A stretch of DNA of 54,720 nt. It comes from Streptomyces anulatus. Its GTDB lineage: Bacteria > Actinomycetota > Actinomycetes > Streptomycetales > Streptomycetaceae. The notes beneath the pieces were generated by a model. That model was not told the DNA's origin. It did no database searches and saw only the letters and a list, made by a program, of their open reading frames with translations. Positions 16,245 through 24,611 of this stretch are shown here, piece after piece (within the stretch, counting starts at the first letter, position 1; each line of letters starts with the position of its first letter). The stretch covers positions 1-54,720 of the forward strand of contig NZ_JOEZ01000040.1 in NCBI RefSeq assembly GCF_000721175.1, in the 5' to 3' direction. The position numbers and the translations under genes were made by a program.

Positions 16245-17360
16245 ATGACAGTCACCCTGGCGGATGTGGCGGCCCGCGCCCGGGTGTCCCCGGCCACCGT
16301 CTCGCGCGTGCTCAACGGCAACTACCCGGTGGCGGCGTCGACCCGCGAGCGGGTCCTGCGCGCGGTGGACGACCTGGACTACGTGCTCAACGGGCCGGCG
16401 AGCTCCCTCGCGGCGGCCACCTCGGACCTGGTCGGCATCCTGGTCAACGACATCGCCGACCCGTTCTTCGGGATCATGGCGGGGGCCGCCCAGACGCAGA
16501 TCGGCGGGCCCGGGGACGGTTCCGGACGGGCGGGCGGCGAGAAGCTGGCCGTCATCTGCAACACCGGCGGCTCCCCGGAGCGCGAACTCACCTACCTCAC
16601 CCTCCTCCAGCGCCAGCGCGCCGCCGCCGTCGTCCTCACCGGCGGCGCGGTCGAGGACCCGGCGCACCAGGCCGCGATGTCCGCGAAGCTGTCGAAGCTC
16701 GCGGACGCGGGCACCCGGATCGTCTTCTGCGGGCGGCCCCCGCTGCCCGAGGGGGACGCGCTCGTCGCCGCGCTCGCGTTCGACAACCGGGGCGGCGGAC
16801 GCCGGCTCGCCGAGCACCTGATCTCGCTCGGCCACCGCAGGATCGGTTACGTCGCCGGACCCCCGGAGCGCACCACCACCCGGCACCGGCTGGAGGGCCA
16901 CCGGGAGGCGCTGCGCGCCGCCGGGCTGGACGCCGCCCCGGCGGCCGGGGGCGATCAGGCCGGCTCCGGTGACCGGGCGTCCGCCGACCAGGACCGGCTC
17001 ACCGTGCACGGGCCCTACGACCGGCGCTCCGGCTACGAGGCCACCCTCGAACTCCTGCGCAGGGCACCGGACGTGACCGCGGTCGTGGCCGCCAACGACA
17101 CCGTGGCGCTGGGCGCGTGCGCGGCCGTACGGGACCAGGGGATGCGCATCCCCCAGGACATCTCGGTCGCGGGCTTCGACGACCTGCCGTTCTCGGTGGA
17201 CGCGGTGCCGGCCCTCACGACGGTCCGGCTGCCGCTCTTCGAGGCGGGCGTCCGGGCGGGGCGGCTCGCGATGGGCAAGGAGAACCCGCCGCCCGGCGGC
17301 ATCGCGACCATCGCGGCGGAGCTGATGATCCGGGGGTCCACGGCAGCTCCGCGGGGGTGA
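16245..17360 (+). CDS. LacI-family transcriptional regulator
   Basis: A 371-residue regulator. The N-terminal HTH is intact (VTLADVAARARVSPATVSRVLNG, hinge helix GPASSLAAATSDLVGILV), followed by a periplasmic-binding-protein-like sugar domain ending with ISVAGFDDLPFSVDAVPALT. The ATG at 16245 follows GGAGG at 16234-16238; an upstream in-frame GTG at 16224 would place the ribosome site inside the gene. It most likely represses the divergent sugar operon and itself through the AAGCGCTT operator, with release by a sugar inducer. The effector domain has a slightly long loop (GGPGDGSGRAGGEK) near residue 90 and another Gly/Asp-rich loop near residue 235. Confidence 0.94.
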   Translation: MTVTLADVAARARVSPATVSRVLNGNYPVAASTRERVLRAVDDLDYVLNGPASSLAAATSDLVGILVNDIADPFFGIMAGAAQTQIGGPGDGSGRAGGEKLAVICNTGGSPERELTYLTLLQRQRAAAVVLTGGAVEDPAHQAAMSAKLSKLADAGTRIVFCGRPPLPEGDALVAALAFDNRGGGRRLAEHLISLGHRRIGYVAGPPERTTTRHRLEGHREALRAAGLDAAPAAGGDQAGSGDRASADQDRLTVHGPYDRRSGYEATLELLRRAPDVTAVVAANDTVALGACAAVRDQGMRIPQDISVAGFDDLPFSVDAVPALTTVRLPLFEAGVRAGRLAMGKENPPPGGIATIAAELMIRGSTAAPRG

Positions 17361-17565
17361 GCCGTCCTCGGACATCCGATTCCATCGCCCCCGGGAGGAG
17401 TTGACGCGCTGCGGTCGGCAGCGCCACTCCACGGGATTCGCTCAGCGCTCCGCCTCACCGCCCCTGCGCAGGTGATGGAGGCCCTGACTCCGGTCACCGA
17501 GGTGCCACAAGGGATACGCCTCCGGGCGCCCCCGTGGTCGGGGTCTGCGGGCCGGGGAGCGAAAA

Positions 17566-17584
17566 ATGGGGGCCACTCCCCCAT
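17566..17584. promoter_or_regulatory. Perfect 7-bp inverted repeat upstream of lanM
   Basis: ATGGGGG-CCACT-CCCCCAT. It lies 80 bp before the proposed GTG start of the LanM gene and inside the longer open frame that I do not accept. It could be an operator for a dimeric regulator or a leader hairpin. Confidence 0.4.
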
Positions 17585-17663
17585 GCGCCCGCCCCGCCCC
17601 CCGAGCACGATGGACGCGGGCGGCCCGACCGGGGCCGGCCCGGGACCGGGGAGGTGCGGAGCG

Positions 17664-20600
17664 GTGTCGGAGAAGGATCTGATCGACAGAGGTACGAGCC
17701 GTTGCCTCGCTCCAACTGCTCCCGTCGCGTCCGGCGGTGCCCCGGCCCCCCTCTCGTCCACCTCCCACTCTCCCTCCGCCTCCCCCGCCCCCTCCCCCTC
17801 CGGGGGTGCGGACGGAGAGCCCTGGTGGCTTCCCGGTGTCGTCGGGAGCAGGCCCTCCGGCGAACCCCGCTGGGCCGCCTTCGCCCGGGAGGCCGTCGCA
17901 TCGGCCCCGTGTGACGTGGCGGTCGCCGAGCAGGCGTACCCGGGGCTCAGCGGCTTCGGGCCGGTCGTCGCGCCCTTCGTCGAGGCGGCGGTGGGGCGGC
18001 TCCGGGACGCACTGACGCGGAACGCGCTCGCGGAGGAGGACGGCCCGGAGGAGGACGGCCCGGAGGTGGACGGTCCGGCCGTATGCGGTTCCGCCCCCGT
18101 CCTCGCGGATTTCCGGCGTCAGCTGACCCGCCGGCTGTCGCGGCTCGCGGCGCGCACCCTCGTCACCGAACTGCACGAGGCCCGGCTGCTCGGCCGGTTG
18201 AGCGGCGAAAGCCCCGAGGAGCGCTTCCGGGACTTCGTCACGCTGACCGCCCGCCGCGACGGCCTCGCCCACGTCATCACCGGCTACCCCGTGCTGGCCC
18301 GCCTCCTCGCGACGGCCTGCCTCAACGCGGGGGACGCGTTCGCGGAGATGGCCGCGCGGCTCGCCGCCGACCGGCGGCTGCTGGCCCCGGCGGGGGTGCT
18401 CGGCGACCGGGCGGGCTCCCCGGACGGCGTGCCCGGCGCGAGCCTGGGGCCCGGGGCGCTCACCGGCGTCGAAGCCGGTGCGGGCGACAGTCACCGCGGG
18501 GGCCGGTCGGTGATGCTGCTGCGGTTCGCCGACGGCACCCGGCTCGTCTACAAGCCGCGCCCGCTCGCTGCGCACCGGCACTTCAACACCCTTGCCGACT
18601 GGTTCGGTTCGCTGCCCGGCGCCCCGGAACTGCGGGTGCTGCGGGTCCTGGACCGGGGGGACTACGGCTGGGTCGAGTTCGTCGAGGAGCGGCCCTGCGC
18701 CACGGTGGCGGAGACCCGGGAGTTCTACCGGCGGCAGGGCGCGCTGCTGGCCCTGCTGCACACCCTGGACGGGACGGATCTGCACCACGAGAACCTGATC
18801 GCCTGCGGCCCGCACCCGGTTCTGGTCGATGTGGAGACACTGTTCCACCCGCCGCTGGGGCCCGCGCGGTCCGCCGATCCGGCCGCCCGTGCCCTGCACG
18901 ACTCGGTCCACCGGGTCGGCCTGCTGCCCCAGTTGCTCGTCGGGGAGACGACCGCGCTCGACATGTCCGCCATCGGCGGGGGCCGGGCCGCCTCCTCCCC
19001 GATCGAGACCGCCGACTGGGCGGACGCCGGAACCGACCGCATGCGGCTGGTGCGGCGGGCGGGCCGGTTCACCGAGTCCGCCAACCGGCCCCGGCTGGGC
19101 GGCGTGGCCGCCGACCCCTCCGCGTACACCGAAGCCCTCTGCGGCGGATTCCGCGCCGGGTACACCGCGATCCACGAGAACCGGAGCGAACTCCTCGGCG
19201 GGGACGGGCTGTTGCGGCTCTTCGCCCAGGACGAGGTACGCGTCGTGCCCCGGCCGACCTGGACGTACACGACGCTGCTGGACGAGTCGACCCACCCCGA
19301 CCTGATGCGGGACGCGACCGAACGTAACCGGGTGCTGTCGCTCCTGCGCACCCCGCTCCTGGGCGTGCCCGCGCTGCCCGGTCTGGAGGACGAGGAGATC
19401 GCGGAGCTGTGGTGCGGTGATGTGCCGGTGTTCTGCACCCGGCCGGGCGGCACGGAGCTGTGGAGCGGCACCGGCCGTACCGTTCCGGCGCCGGACGCCG
19501 CCGAGCCCGGGGACGACACGTCGGGGCACCCGCACGACGCCGTCGTTCCCACCGGGCTCGCCCGCGTCGAGGCGAAGGTGCGGGCGATGGACAGCGTCGA
19601 CCGGCAGGACCAGGAACGGATCATCCGGGCCGCCATGGTGAGCACCTCGCCCGAGCCGCCGCACCGGGCGGGTCCGGGCGGCCGGGCGCGGAGCGCGGCG
19701 ACCGCTCCGGAGCCCGAGCAACTGCTGTCCGCCGCACGGTCGGTGGGCGACCAGCTCGTCTCCCTCGCCTTCCGGCACGAGGGCCGCACCAACTGGATCG
19801 GCCTGGAGTTGCTCGGCGAGCGCTACTGGCGGCTCACGCCGATGGCGGCGGACCTCTCGGGCGGCTACACCGGCCCCGCGCTCTTCCTGGCCCAGCTGGC
19901 CGCGCTCACCGGCGCCGCCCGGTACGCGGAGGCGGCCCGCGAGGCGCTCACCCCGGTGCCGGGGCTGCTGGACGCGCTGCACGGGCAGGCCGATGACCTC
20001 GGGTCCCTGGGTTCCGGCGCCTTCGCGGGCCTCGGCGGCATCGCGTACGCGCTGACCGAGGTGGGCACACTGCTGGGCGACCGGGAGGTGCTGGACCTGG
20101 CGGGTCCGGCCGTCCGGCTGAGCTGCGCGGCGAGCGCGGCCGAGGACGGGTACGGGGTGCGCGGCGGTGCGGCGGGCGGGCTGGTCTCGCTGCTCGCGGT
20201 GTACCGCGCCACCGGCCGCCCGGAGGCCTGGCGTGGCGCCACGCACTGTGCAGAGCGGATCGCCGCCGCACCGCTCCCCCGCTCCGGGGGCTTCGCCGAC
20301 GGGGCGGCGGGGATCGGCTGGGCGCTGCTGCGCTTCGTCGGGGCGGGCGGCGACGCCCGCCACCGGAGCGCCGGGCTGCGGGCCCTGCGCCGGGCGACGG
20401 CCGGGGCTGCCGGCGGGATGCCGGCCGGGGCGGCGCACGAGACGGCCTTTGAAGCGACGGCCCGTACGGCGGTCGCGGCGGCCACCGGGCCGGCCTGGTG
20501 CGGCGGCATCGCCGGCATCGCGCTGGCGATCGCGGACAGTCACGACGCGCTCGCGGACCCGGAGCTGGCAGGCTGGCTGGCGGCGCGCTCCGGAGAGCTG

Positions 20601-20888
20601 GCGGGCATCGGTCCGCTCGCCGACGACAGCCTGTGCCACGGGGAGTCGGGGCTGCTCGAACTCCTCGGCCACAGCGCGCTGCCCGCCGCACGGCCCGCGT
20701 GGGTGCGTCGGGCCGGGACGCTGCTGGCCGCCGCGGACCGGGCGGGACCGCAGTGCGGGACGCCCGGCCGCGTACCGCACCCGGGGCTGCTCACCGGCCT
20801 CTCGGGGATCGGGCACGGGCTCCTGCGGGCGGGGTTCCCCGACCGGATCGGCTCCGCCCTGCTCCTGCGCCCCTCCCGGGCGCCCTGA
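17664..20888 (+). CDS. lanM: Class II lanthionine synthetase (LanM)
   Basis: A bifunctional enzyme of about 1074 residues. The N-terminal dehydratase domain (about 50-650) phosphorylates and dehydrates Ser/Thr. It includes FADGTRLVYKPRPLAAHRHF, GDYGWVEFVE, LHHENLIACGPHPVLVDVET and a FRAGYTAIHENR segment. The LanC-like cyclase domain (about 700-1070) keeps all three zinc ligands: Cys946 in AWCGG, and Cys991-His992 in LCHGESG. The GTG at 17664 was preferred because GGGGAGG lies 8-9 bases upstream; an ATG at 17472 would add 64 low-complexity residues. Residues 1-50 are Ser/Pro-rich. The next plus-strand gene, 91 bp on, encodes a small peptide without cysteine, an odd partner for a LanM. The LAL and SARP regulators that follow may control it. 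Confidence 0.93.
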   Translation: MSEKDLIDRGTSRCLAPTAPVASGGAPAPLSSTSHSPSASPAPSPSGGADGEPWWLPGVVGSRPSGEPRWAAFAREAVASAPCDVAVAEQAYPGLSGFGPVVAPFVEAAVGRLRDALTRNALAEEDGPEEDGPEVDGPAVCGSAPVLADFRRQLTRRLSRLAARTLVTELHEARLLGRLSGESPEERFRDFVTLTARRDGLAHVITGYPVLARLLATACLNAGDAFAEMAARLAADRRLLAPAGVLGDRAGSPDGVPGASLGPGALTGVEAGAGDSHRGGRSVMLLRFADGTRLVYKPRPLAAHRHFNTLADWFGSLPGAPELRVLRVLDRGDYGWVEFVEERPCATVAETREFYRRQGALLALLHTLDGTDLHHENLIACGPHPVLVDVETLFHPPLGPARSADPAARALHDSVHRVGLLPQLLVGETTALDMSAIGGGRAASSPIETADWADAGTDRMRLVRRAGRFTESANRPRLGGVAADPSAYTEALCGGFRAGYTAIHENRSELLGGDGLLRLFAQDEVRVVPRPTWTYTTLLDESTHPDLMRDATERNRVLSLLRTPLLGVPALPGLEDEEIAELWCGDVPVFCTRPGGTELWSGTGRTVPAPDAAEPGDDTSGHPHDAVVPTGLARVEAKVRAMDSVDRQDQERIIRAAMVSTSPEPPHRAGPGGRARSAATAPEPEQLLSAARSVGDQLVSLAFRHEGRTNWIGLELLGERYWRLTPMAADLSGGYTGPALFLAQLAALTGAARYAEAAREALTPVPGLLDALHGQADDLGSLGSGAFAGLGGIAYALTEVGTLLGDREVLDLAGPAVRLSCAASAAEDGYGVRGGAAGGLVSLLAVYRATGRPEAWRGATHCAERIAAAPLPRSGGFADGAAGIGWALLRFVGAGGDARHRSAGLRALRRATAGAAGGMPAGAAHETAFEATARTAVAAATGPAWCGGIAGIALAIADSHDALADPELAGWLAARSGELAGIGPLADDSLCHGESGLLELLGHSALPAARPAWVRRAGTLLAAADRAGPQCGTPGRVPHPGLLTGLSGIGHGLLRAGFPDRIGSALLLRPSRAP

Positions 20889-20910
20889 CCGACCCACGGC
20901 TCCTTCCGAC

Positions 20911-20959
20911 GACCACCGACCACCGACCACCGACCACCGACCACCGACCACCGACCACC
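20911..20959 (+). repeat. Heptanucleotide tandem repeat between lanM and the peptide gene
   Basis: Seven perfect copies of GACCACC in a row, then a degenerate eighth (GACCAGA). It lies between the lanM stop (20888) and the peptide start (20980), so it is in the intercistronic leader and does not alter a protein. Copy-number change would alter spacing upstream of the ribosome site. Confidence 0.9.
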
Positions 20960-20979
20960 GACCAGAGGATGAGGCAGAG

Positions 20980-21177
20980 ATGAAGCAGTTCGGCGAATCG
21001 GCCCTGCAGGCGTCCGGCGACATCGCGCACGAGGGCACGCCCGAGCACCCGGCCGGGCAGATCTCCCTGGGCTCCACCGGAGGACTCGGTGCGCGCAGCA
21101 GACTTCTCAGCGCCTCGGAGGGCGAGAGCGGCTACAGCCACGACCTGCCCTGGACCACCATGACGTCCCCCTTCTGA
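20980..21177 (+). CDS. Small peptide downstream of lanM, candidate precursor without cysteine
   Basis: A 65-residue peptide starting MKQFGESALQASGDIAHEGT and ending HDLPWTTMTSPF. It has 9 Ser and 5 Thr but no Cys, so it cannot form lanthionine by itself. The first 25 residues are acidic like a leader; the rest is Ser/Gly-rich. An AGAGG/GAGG ribosome site lies 5-15 bases before the ATG, and the gene is flanked by lanM and a LAL regulator on the same strand. It may be the LanM substrate (dehydroamino acids, or crosslinks other than thioether), an accessory peptide, or unrelated. I do not recognise its family. Confidence 0.65.
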   Translation: MKQFGESALQASGDIAHEGTPEHPAGQISLGSTGGLGARSRLLSASEGESGYSHDLPWTTMTSPF

Positions 21178-21256
21178 CCAGATCCGGCCAACTCAGCTGC
21201 AAATCAGCCGGATTGGCCCGCTGCCGTGGGAGTTGCGACTCCAGTAATCTGCGGCC

Positions 21257-24196
21257 ATGCGAGCCACTTCGCCGGTCATCGTCGGGCGGGACGAGGAGAT
21301 CGGACTGCTGAGCAGCGCCCTGGACGCCGTACGACGGCGTTCGGGGCGCGCGCTGTTCCTCCTCGGGGAAGCCGGTATCGGCAAGTCCCGGCTGGTGGGC
21401 GAATGCGCCTACCGGGCCTACGGGTTCGGCATGCCGGTGCTGCGTGGCCGGGCCACCTCGACCGGGCTCGTCGTCCCCTTCCGCCCGCTGGCGGAGGCGC
21501 TGGCCTCCCGGTTCCGGGCCGCGGGCACCCCGACCGATCCGGAGCTCGCGCCCTACCACCCGGCGCTGGCACGACTGGTCCCGGAGTGGCGCAGGGGCGG
21601 GTCGCCCGGCTATCCGGAGACGGTCGTGGAACTGGCCGAGGCGCTGCTGCGGCTGCTGTCCGTGCTGGGCAGGGAGGCGGGCTGCACGATCCTGCTGGAG
21701 GATCTGCACGACTGCGACACGGAGACCGTCGCGGTCGTCGAGTACGTCATCGACAACCTGGCGGACCTGCCCATCCTGTTCCTGGGCACCCTGCGCCCGG
21801 AGCCGGGCGCCGCCCTGGACCTCGTACGCTCCGCCGAGCGCCGCCACACCGCGACGGTGCGGGAGATGGGGCCGCTCCGCGACGCCCAGGTGCGGGCGTT
21901 GACGGGCGCGTGCCTGGAGGCGCGGCCGGAGGAGATACCCGAGGCGGTGCACCGCCGGCTGGCCGAACGCGCCGCGGGCAACCCGTACTTGCTGGAAGTG
22001 CTGCTGGCCGACCTGCTCGACACCGGGCGGCTCCGGCGGACGGACGACGGGTGGGAGGCGGCGGAGCAGCCGGACGGCTCGGTGCCCTCGGACATCGTCC
22101 GGAGCTGGGCCCGCAGGCTGGACCGGCTGGACGAGCCGGTGCGGGACCTCTTACTGGCGTCGGCCACCCTGGGCAGCCAGTTCTCGGTGACCGTGCTCCA
22201 GACCGTCACCGGTTTCGAGGACCGGGCCCTGTTCACGCATCTGCGGTCCGCGGTGGAGGCCGGCGTCATCGCCCCGGACGGCGCGGCCCCCGACCGCTAC
22301 ACCTTCCGGCACTCGCTCACCGCCGAGGCCCTGATCTCCTCACTGGCGCCGGCCGAGCGCGCCTCCCTGGCCCGCCGCGCCGCCGGGGCCATCGAGCACT
22401 CCGGGCAGCCGCTGGACGAGGACGGGCGGCAGCTCGTCGCCTCCCTGCAACTGGCCGCGGGCAACCGGGCGGGGGCGGCCCGCCAGTTCGCGGAGGCGGG
22501 AAGACGGATGCTCGCTTCGGGGGCGCACGGCTCCGCCGTGGTGCTGCTGGAGCGGGCGCACCCGCTGGCCGCCGAGAGCGACCGGGCCGCCGTCGCCGAG
22601 TCGTTGGCGGTCGCCCGTGCCGAGGGCGGCGATCTGGACGGCGCACTGGCGCTGGCGAACGCGCTGCCGCCGGTTCCGGCGCGTTCCGAGGCCGCCGCCC
22701 GGCGCGGCCGGATCCATGTCGAGCTCGCCTGGGCGGCGGTCATGGCGGAGCGCACCGCCGAAGCGGCCCTCCAGGTCGAAGCGGCCCGCCTCCTGCTCGG
22801 CGCGTCGCCGCCGCCGGGCCGCCGGGCCGCGCTGGTGGTGGTCGACAGATATCTGGCGCTGCTTCCCGGACACCGACCTGGACCCGGGCCCGGGCGGAGA
22901 CCCCGGGATCCGGCGGAGGCGGAGCAGGCGGTGCGGGAGGCCGCGGAGACCGCCGAGGCAGAGGGGCTGCCCGTGGTGGCGTGCCAGGCCTGGCAGTTGC
23001 TGGCGCTGCTGCGGCGCGAGGAGGGCTTCGACGCCGCGGACGCCGCACTGGAGCGGATGCTGTCGATCTCCACCGAACACGCCCTGCCGGTCTGGCGGGT
23101 GGAGGCGCTGGTGCGGCTCGGGGCGAACGCCTTCATGCGGACCGGGGACGCCTCCCGGCTGCTCTCCGCGCGGGCGGCGGCCACCGAGCTGGGCGCGCTG
23201 CTGCTGACCCGTACGGTCGACGGGCTGCTCGCGATGAACGCGGTGATGTGCGCCCGGTGGGAGGAGGCACAGGAGATCATCGACCGCTCGGCGGAGGCCA
23301 GCGCCCGGGTGGGCGATCTGTCCGCCCATCGCTATCTGCTGCTGACCGGTGCGACGATGGCCGCGCACCGGGGGCGGCGGCGGGACATGGACCGGGCGCT
23401 GGCCGCGTTCCGGCGGGCCGGCGGCGAGCAGTCGCTGCTGGTGCCGCTCCGGTCGGGGCTGTGCCGGGCGTTCGGGGCGCTGTTGGAGGAGGACCGGGAG
23501 CGGGCGGCGGCGGGTCTGGACGAGGCGCTGGCCTGGGAGTCGGACCACCCGAGCTACTACTACCTGAGCGGCCGGTACGGGCTGCGCCCGCTGCTGCGGG
23601 TCCTGGCGGGCGAGGCGGACCGGGCGGAGCTGGAGGAGGCACGGGCGGCTCCCGGGGGCTGCCTCGCCTGGAACCGGCAGTTCCTGGAGCTGGCCGACGC
23701 GGTGCTGCTGGGCCGGGAGAAGGACCCGGACGGGGCCGCCCGGCTGATGGCGTCCTTCGACGCGCTCTCCGCTCCTTTCCCGGTCGCCCGCCACCTGGGC
23801 CTGCGACTGGTCGCGGACGCGGCTCTCGCGGACGGGTGGGGCGAGCCGGTGGCGTGGCTGCGGACCGCCGAGGAGTACTTCTACGGGGCCGGTGTGCAGC
23901 CGGTCGCCTCCGCGTGCCGGGCGGCGCTGCGGCAGGCCGGGGCGAGCGTGGGCCAGCACCGGGGCGGCTGGGACCGGATCCCGTCGCCGCTGCGGACCAG
24001 CGGGGTGACCCCGCGCGAGTACGAGGTGTTCGTCCTGCTGCCCGAGCGGCCCGGGAACCAGCAGATCGCCCGGCGGCTGTCCATCTCGCCGCGCACGGTG
24101 GAGAAGCACATGGCCAGTCTGCTGAGCAAGACCGGGCGCGCGGACCGGGCGGCCCTGTGCGAGTTCGCCTCCGAGTGCGCCGTCGAGTCGGCCTGA
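21257..24196 (+). CDS. LAL-type LuxR-family regulator with AAA ATPase domain
   Basis: A 979-residue large ATP-binding LuxR regulator. Walker A is LFLLGEAGIGKSRLVGE (about residues 33-50), Walker B TILLEDLHDCD (about 151-161). A long helical/TPR-like middle follows, and a LuxR HTH closes the protein (VTPREYEVFVLLPERPGNQQ, then RRLSISPRTVEKHMASLLSK). Codon 299 is TTA (22151-22153), giving Leu in DLLLASATLG, so translation should need the bldA tRNA. That suits a pathway-specific activator of secondary metabolism. There is no clear ribosome site, and a TANNNT box (TAATCT, 21245-21250) lies 6 bases before the ATG, so the mRNA may be leaderless. Context makes it a regulator of the RiPP island. Confidence 0.93.
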   Translation: MRATSPVIVGRDEEIGLLSSALDAVRRRSGRALFLLGEAGIGKSRLVGECAYRAYGFGMPVLRGRATSTGLVVPFRPLAEALASRFRAAGTPTDPELAPYHPALARLVPEWRRGGSPGYPETVVELAEALLRLLSVLGREAGCTILLEDLHDCDTETVAVVEYVIDNLADLPILFLGTLRPEPGAALDLVRSAERRHTATVREMGPLRDAQVRALTGACLEARPEEIPEAVHRRLAERAAGNPYLLEVLLADLLDTGRLRRTDDGWEAAEQPDGSVPSDIVRSWARRLDRLDEPVRDLLLASATLGSQFSVTVLQTVTGFEDRALFTHLRSAVEAGVIAPDGAAPDRYTFRHSLTAEALISSLAPAERASLARRAAGAIEHSGQPLDEDGRQLVASLQLAAGNRAGAARQFAEAGRRMLASGAHGSAVVLLERAHPLAAESDRAAVAESLAVARAEGGDLDGALALANALPPVPARSEAAARRGRIHVELAWAAVMAERTAEAALQVEAARLLLGASPPPGRRAALVVVDRYLALLPGHRPGPGPGRRPRDPAEAEQAVREAAETAEAEGLPVVACQAWQLLALLRREEGFDAADAALERMLSISTEHALPVWRVEALVRLGANAFMRTGDASRLLSARAAATELGALLLTRTVDGLLAMNAVMCARWEEAQEIIDRSAEASARVGDLSAHRYLLLTGATMAAHRGRRRDMDRALAAFRRAGGEQSLLVPLRSGLCRAFGALLEEDRERAAAGLDEALAWESDHPSYYYLSGRYGLRPLLRVLAGEADRAELEEARAAPGGCLAWNRQFLELADAVLLGREKDPDGAARLMASFDALSAPFPVARHLGLRLVADAALADGWGEPVAWLRTAEEYFYGAGVQPVASACRAALRQAGASVGQHRGGWDRIPSPLRTSGVTPREYEVFVLLPERPGNQQIARRLSISPRTVEKHMASLLSKTGRADRAALCEFASECAVESA

Positions 24197-24202
24197 GGAC
24201 AC

Positions 24203-24500
24203 GGGGCCGGGCAGCTCGGGGCCGGGGAACCGGGGCGGTCGGGTGCGGGCCGGGGAGCCGGGGCGGGGCAGCCGGGTCGGGTGCCGGGGAGCCGGGGCCG
24301 GGCAGCTCGGGGCCGCGGAACCGGGGCGGTCGGGTGCGGGCCGGGCAGCCGGGGCGGGTGCCGGGCAGCCGGGGCGGGTGCCGGGCAGCCGGGGCCGGGC
24401 AGCCGGATGTCTGGGTGCCGGGGCGGGGCAGCCGGGTGCCCGGGAGCCTGGGTGCCGGGGCGGGCAACATGGGGGTGCCGGGCGGTTTCGGTCGGGTGCC
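24203..24500 (+). repeat. G-rich nested repeats in the SARP leader
   Basis: This fills the 415-bp gap between the LAL and SARP genes. A 52-bp unit at 24203-24254 recurs at 24294-24345 with one or two mismatches. A 20-bp unit (CCGGGCAGCCGGGGCGGGTG) is repeated exactly at 24341-24360 and 24361-24380, with a partial third copy at 24381. Further variants of GTGCCGGGGCGG run to about 24510. The plus strand is dense in GGG/GGGG runs, so G-quadruplexes are possible in the DNA and in the mRNA leader. I see no gene here, although one frame is open into the SARP gene. Confidence 0.85.
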
Positions 24501-24611
24501 GGGGCGGAAAATGCGGGCGGGGCCCCGATGTGCGGGGGCCGGCGCGGAAGCAGGATCGGGGCGTGCGTACGGCCCAGTCCGCCGCCCGTCCCCGCTCCCG
24601 GAGGCCCGCTG

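Noticed and set aside
17472..17663. Longer N-terminus for LanM from ATG 17472
   Set aside because: Adds 64 low-complexity residues over an inverted repeat; no ribosome site, while GTG 17664 has GGGGAGG at a fitting distance.
21186..21218. GGCCAA ... TTGGCC inverted repeat before the LAL gene as an operator
   Set aside because: Only 6-bp arms with a long gap; expected by chance in this composition.
24243..24500. G-rich repeats as a CRISPR array
   Set aside because: Units are of mixed length, overlap each other and have no unique spacers.
24243..24611. N-terminal extension of the SARP protein through the G-rich repeats
   Set aside because: Would encode a collagen-like repeat; the SARP domain starts at the ATG at 24612, which has a good GGAGG site.
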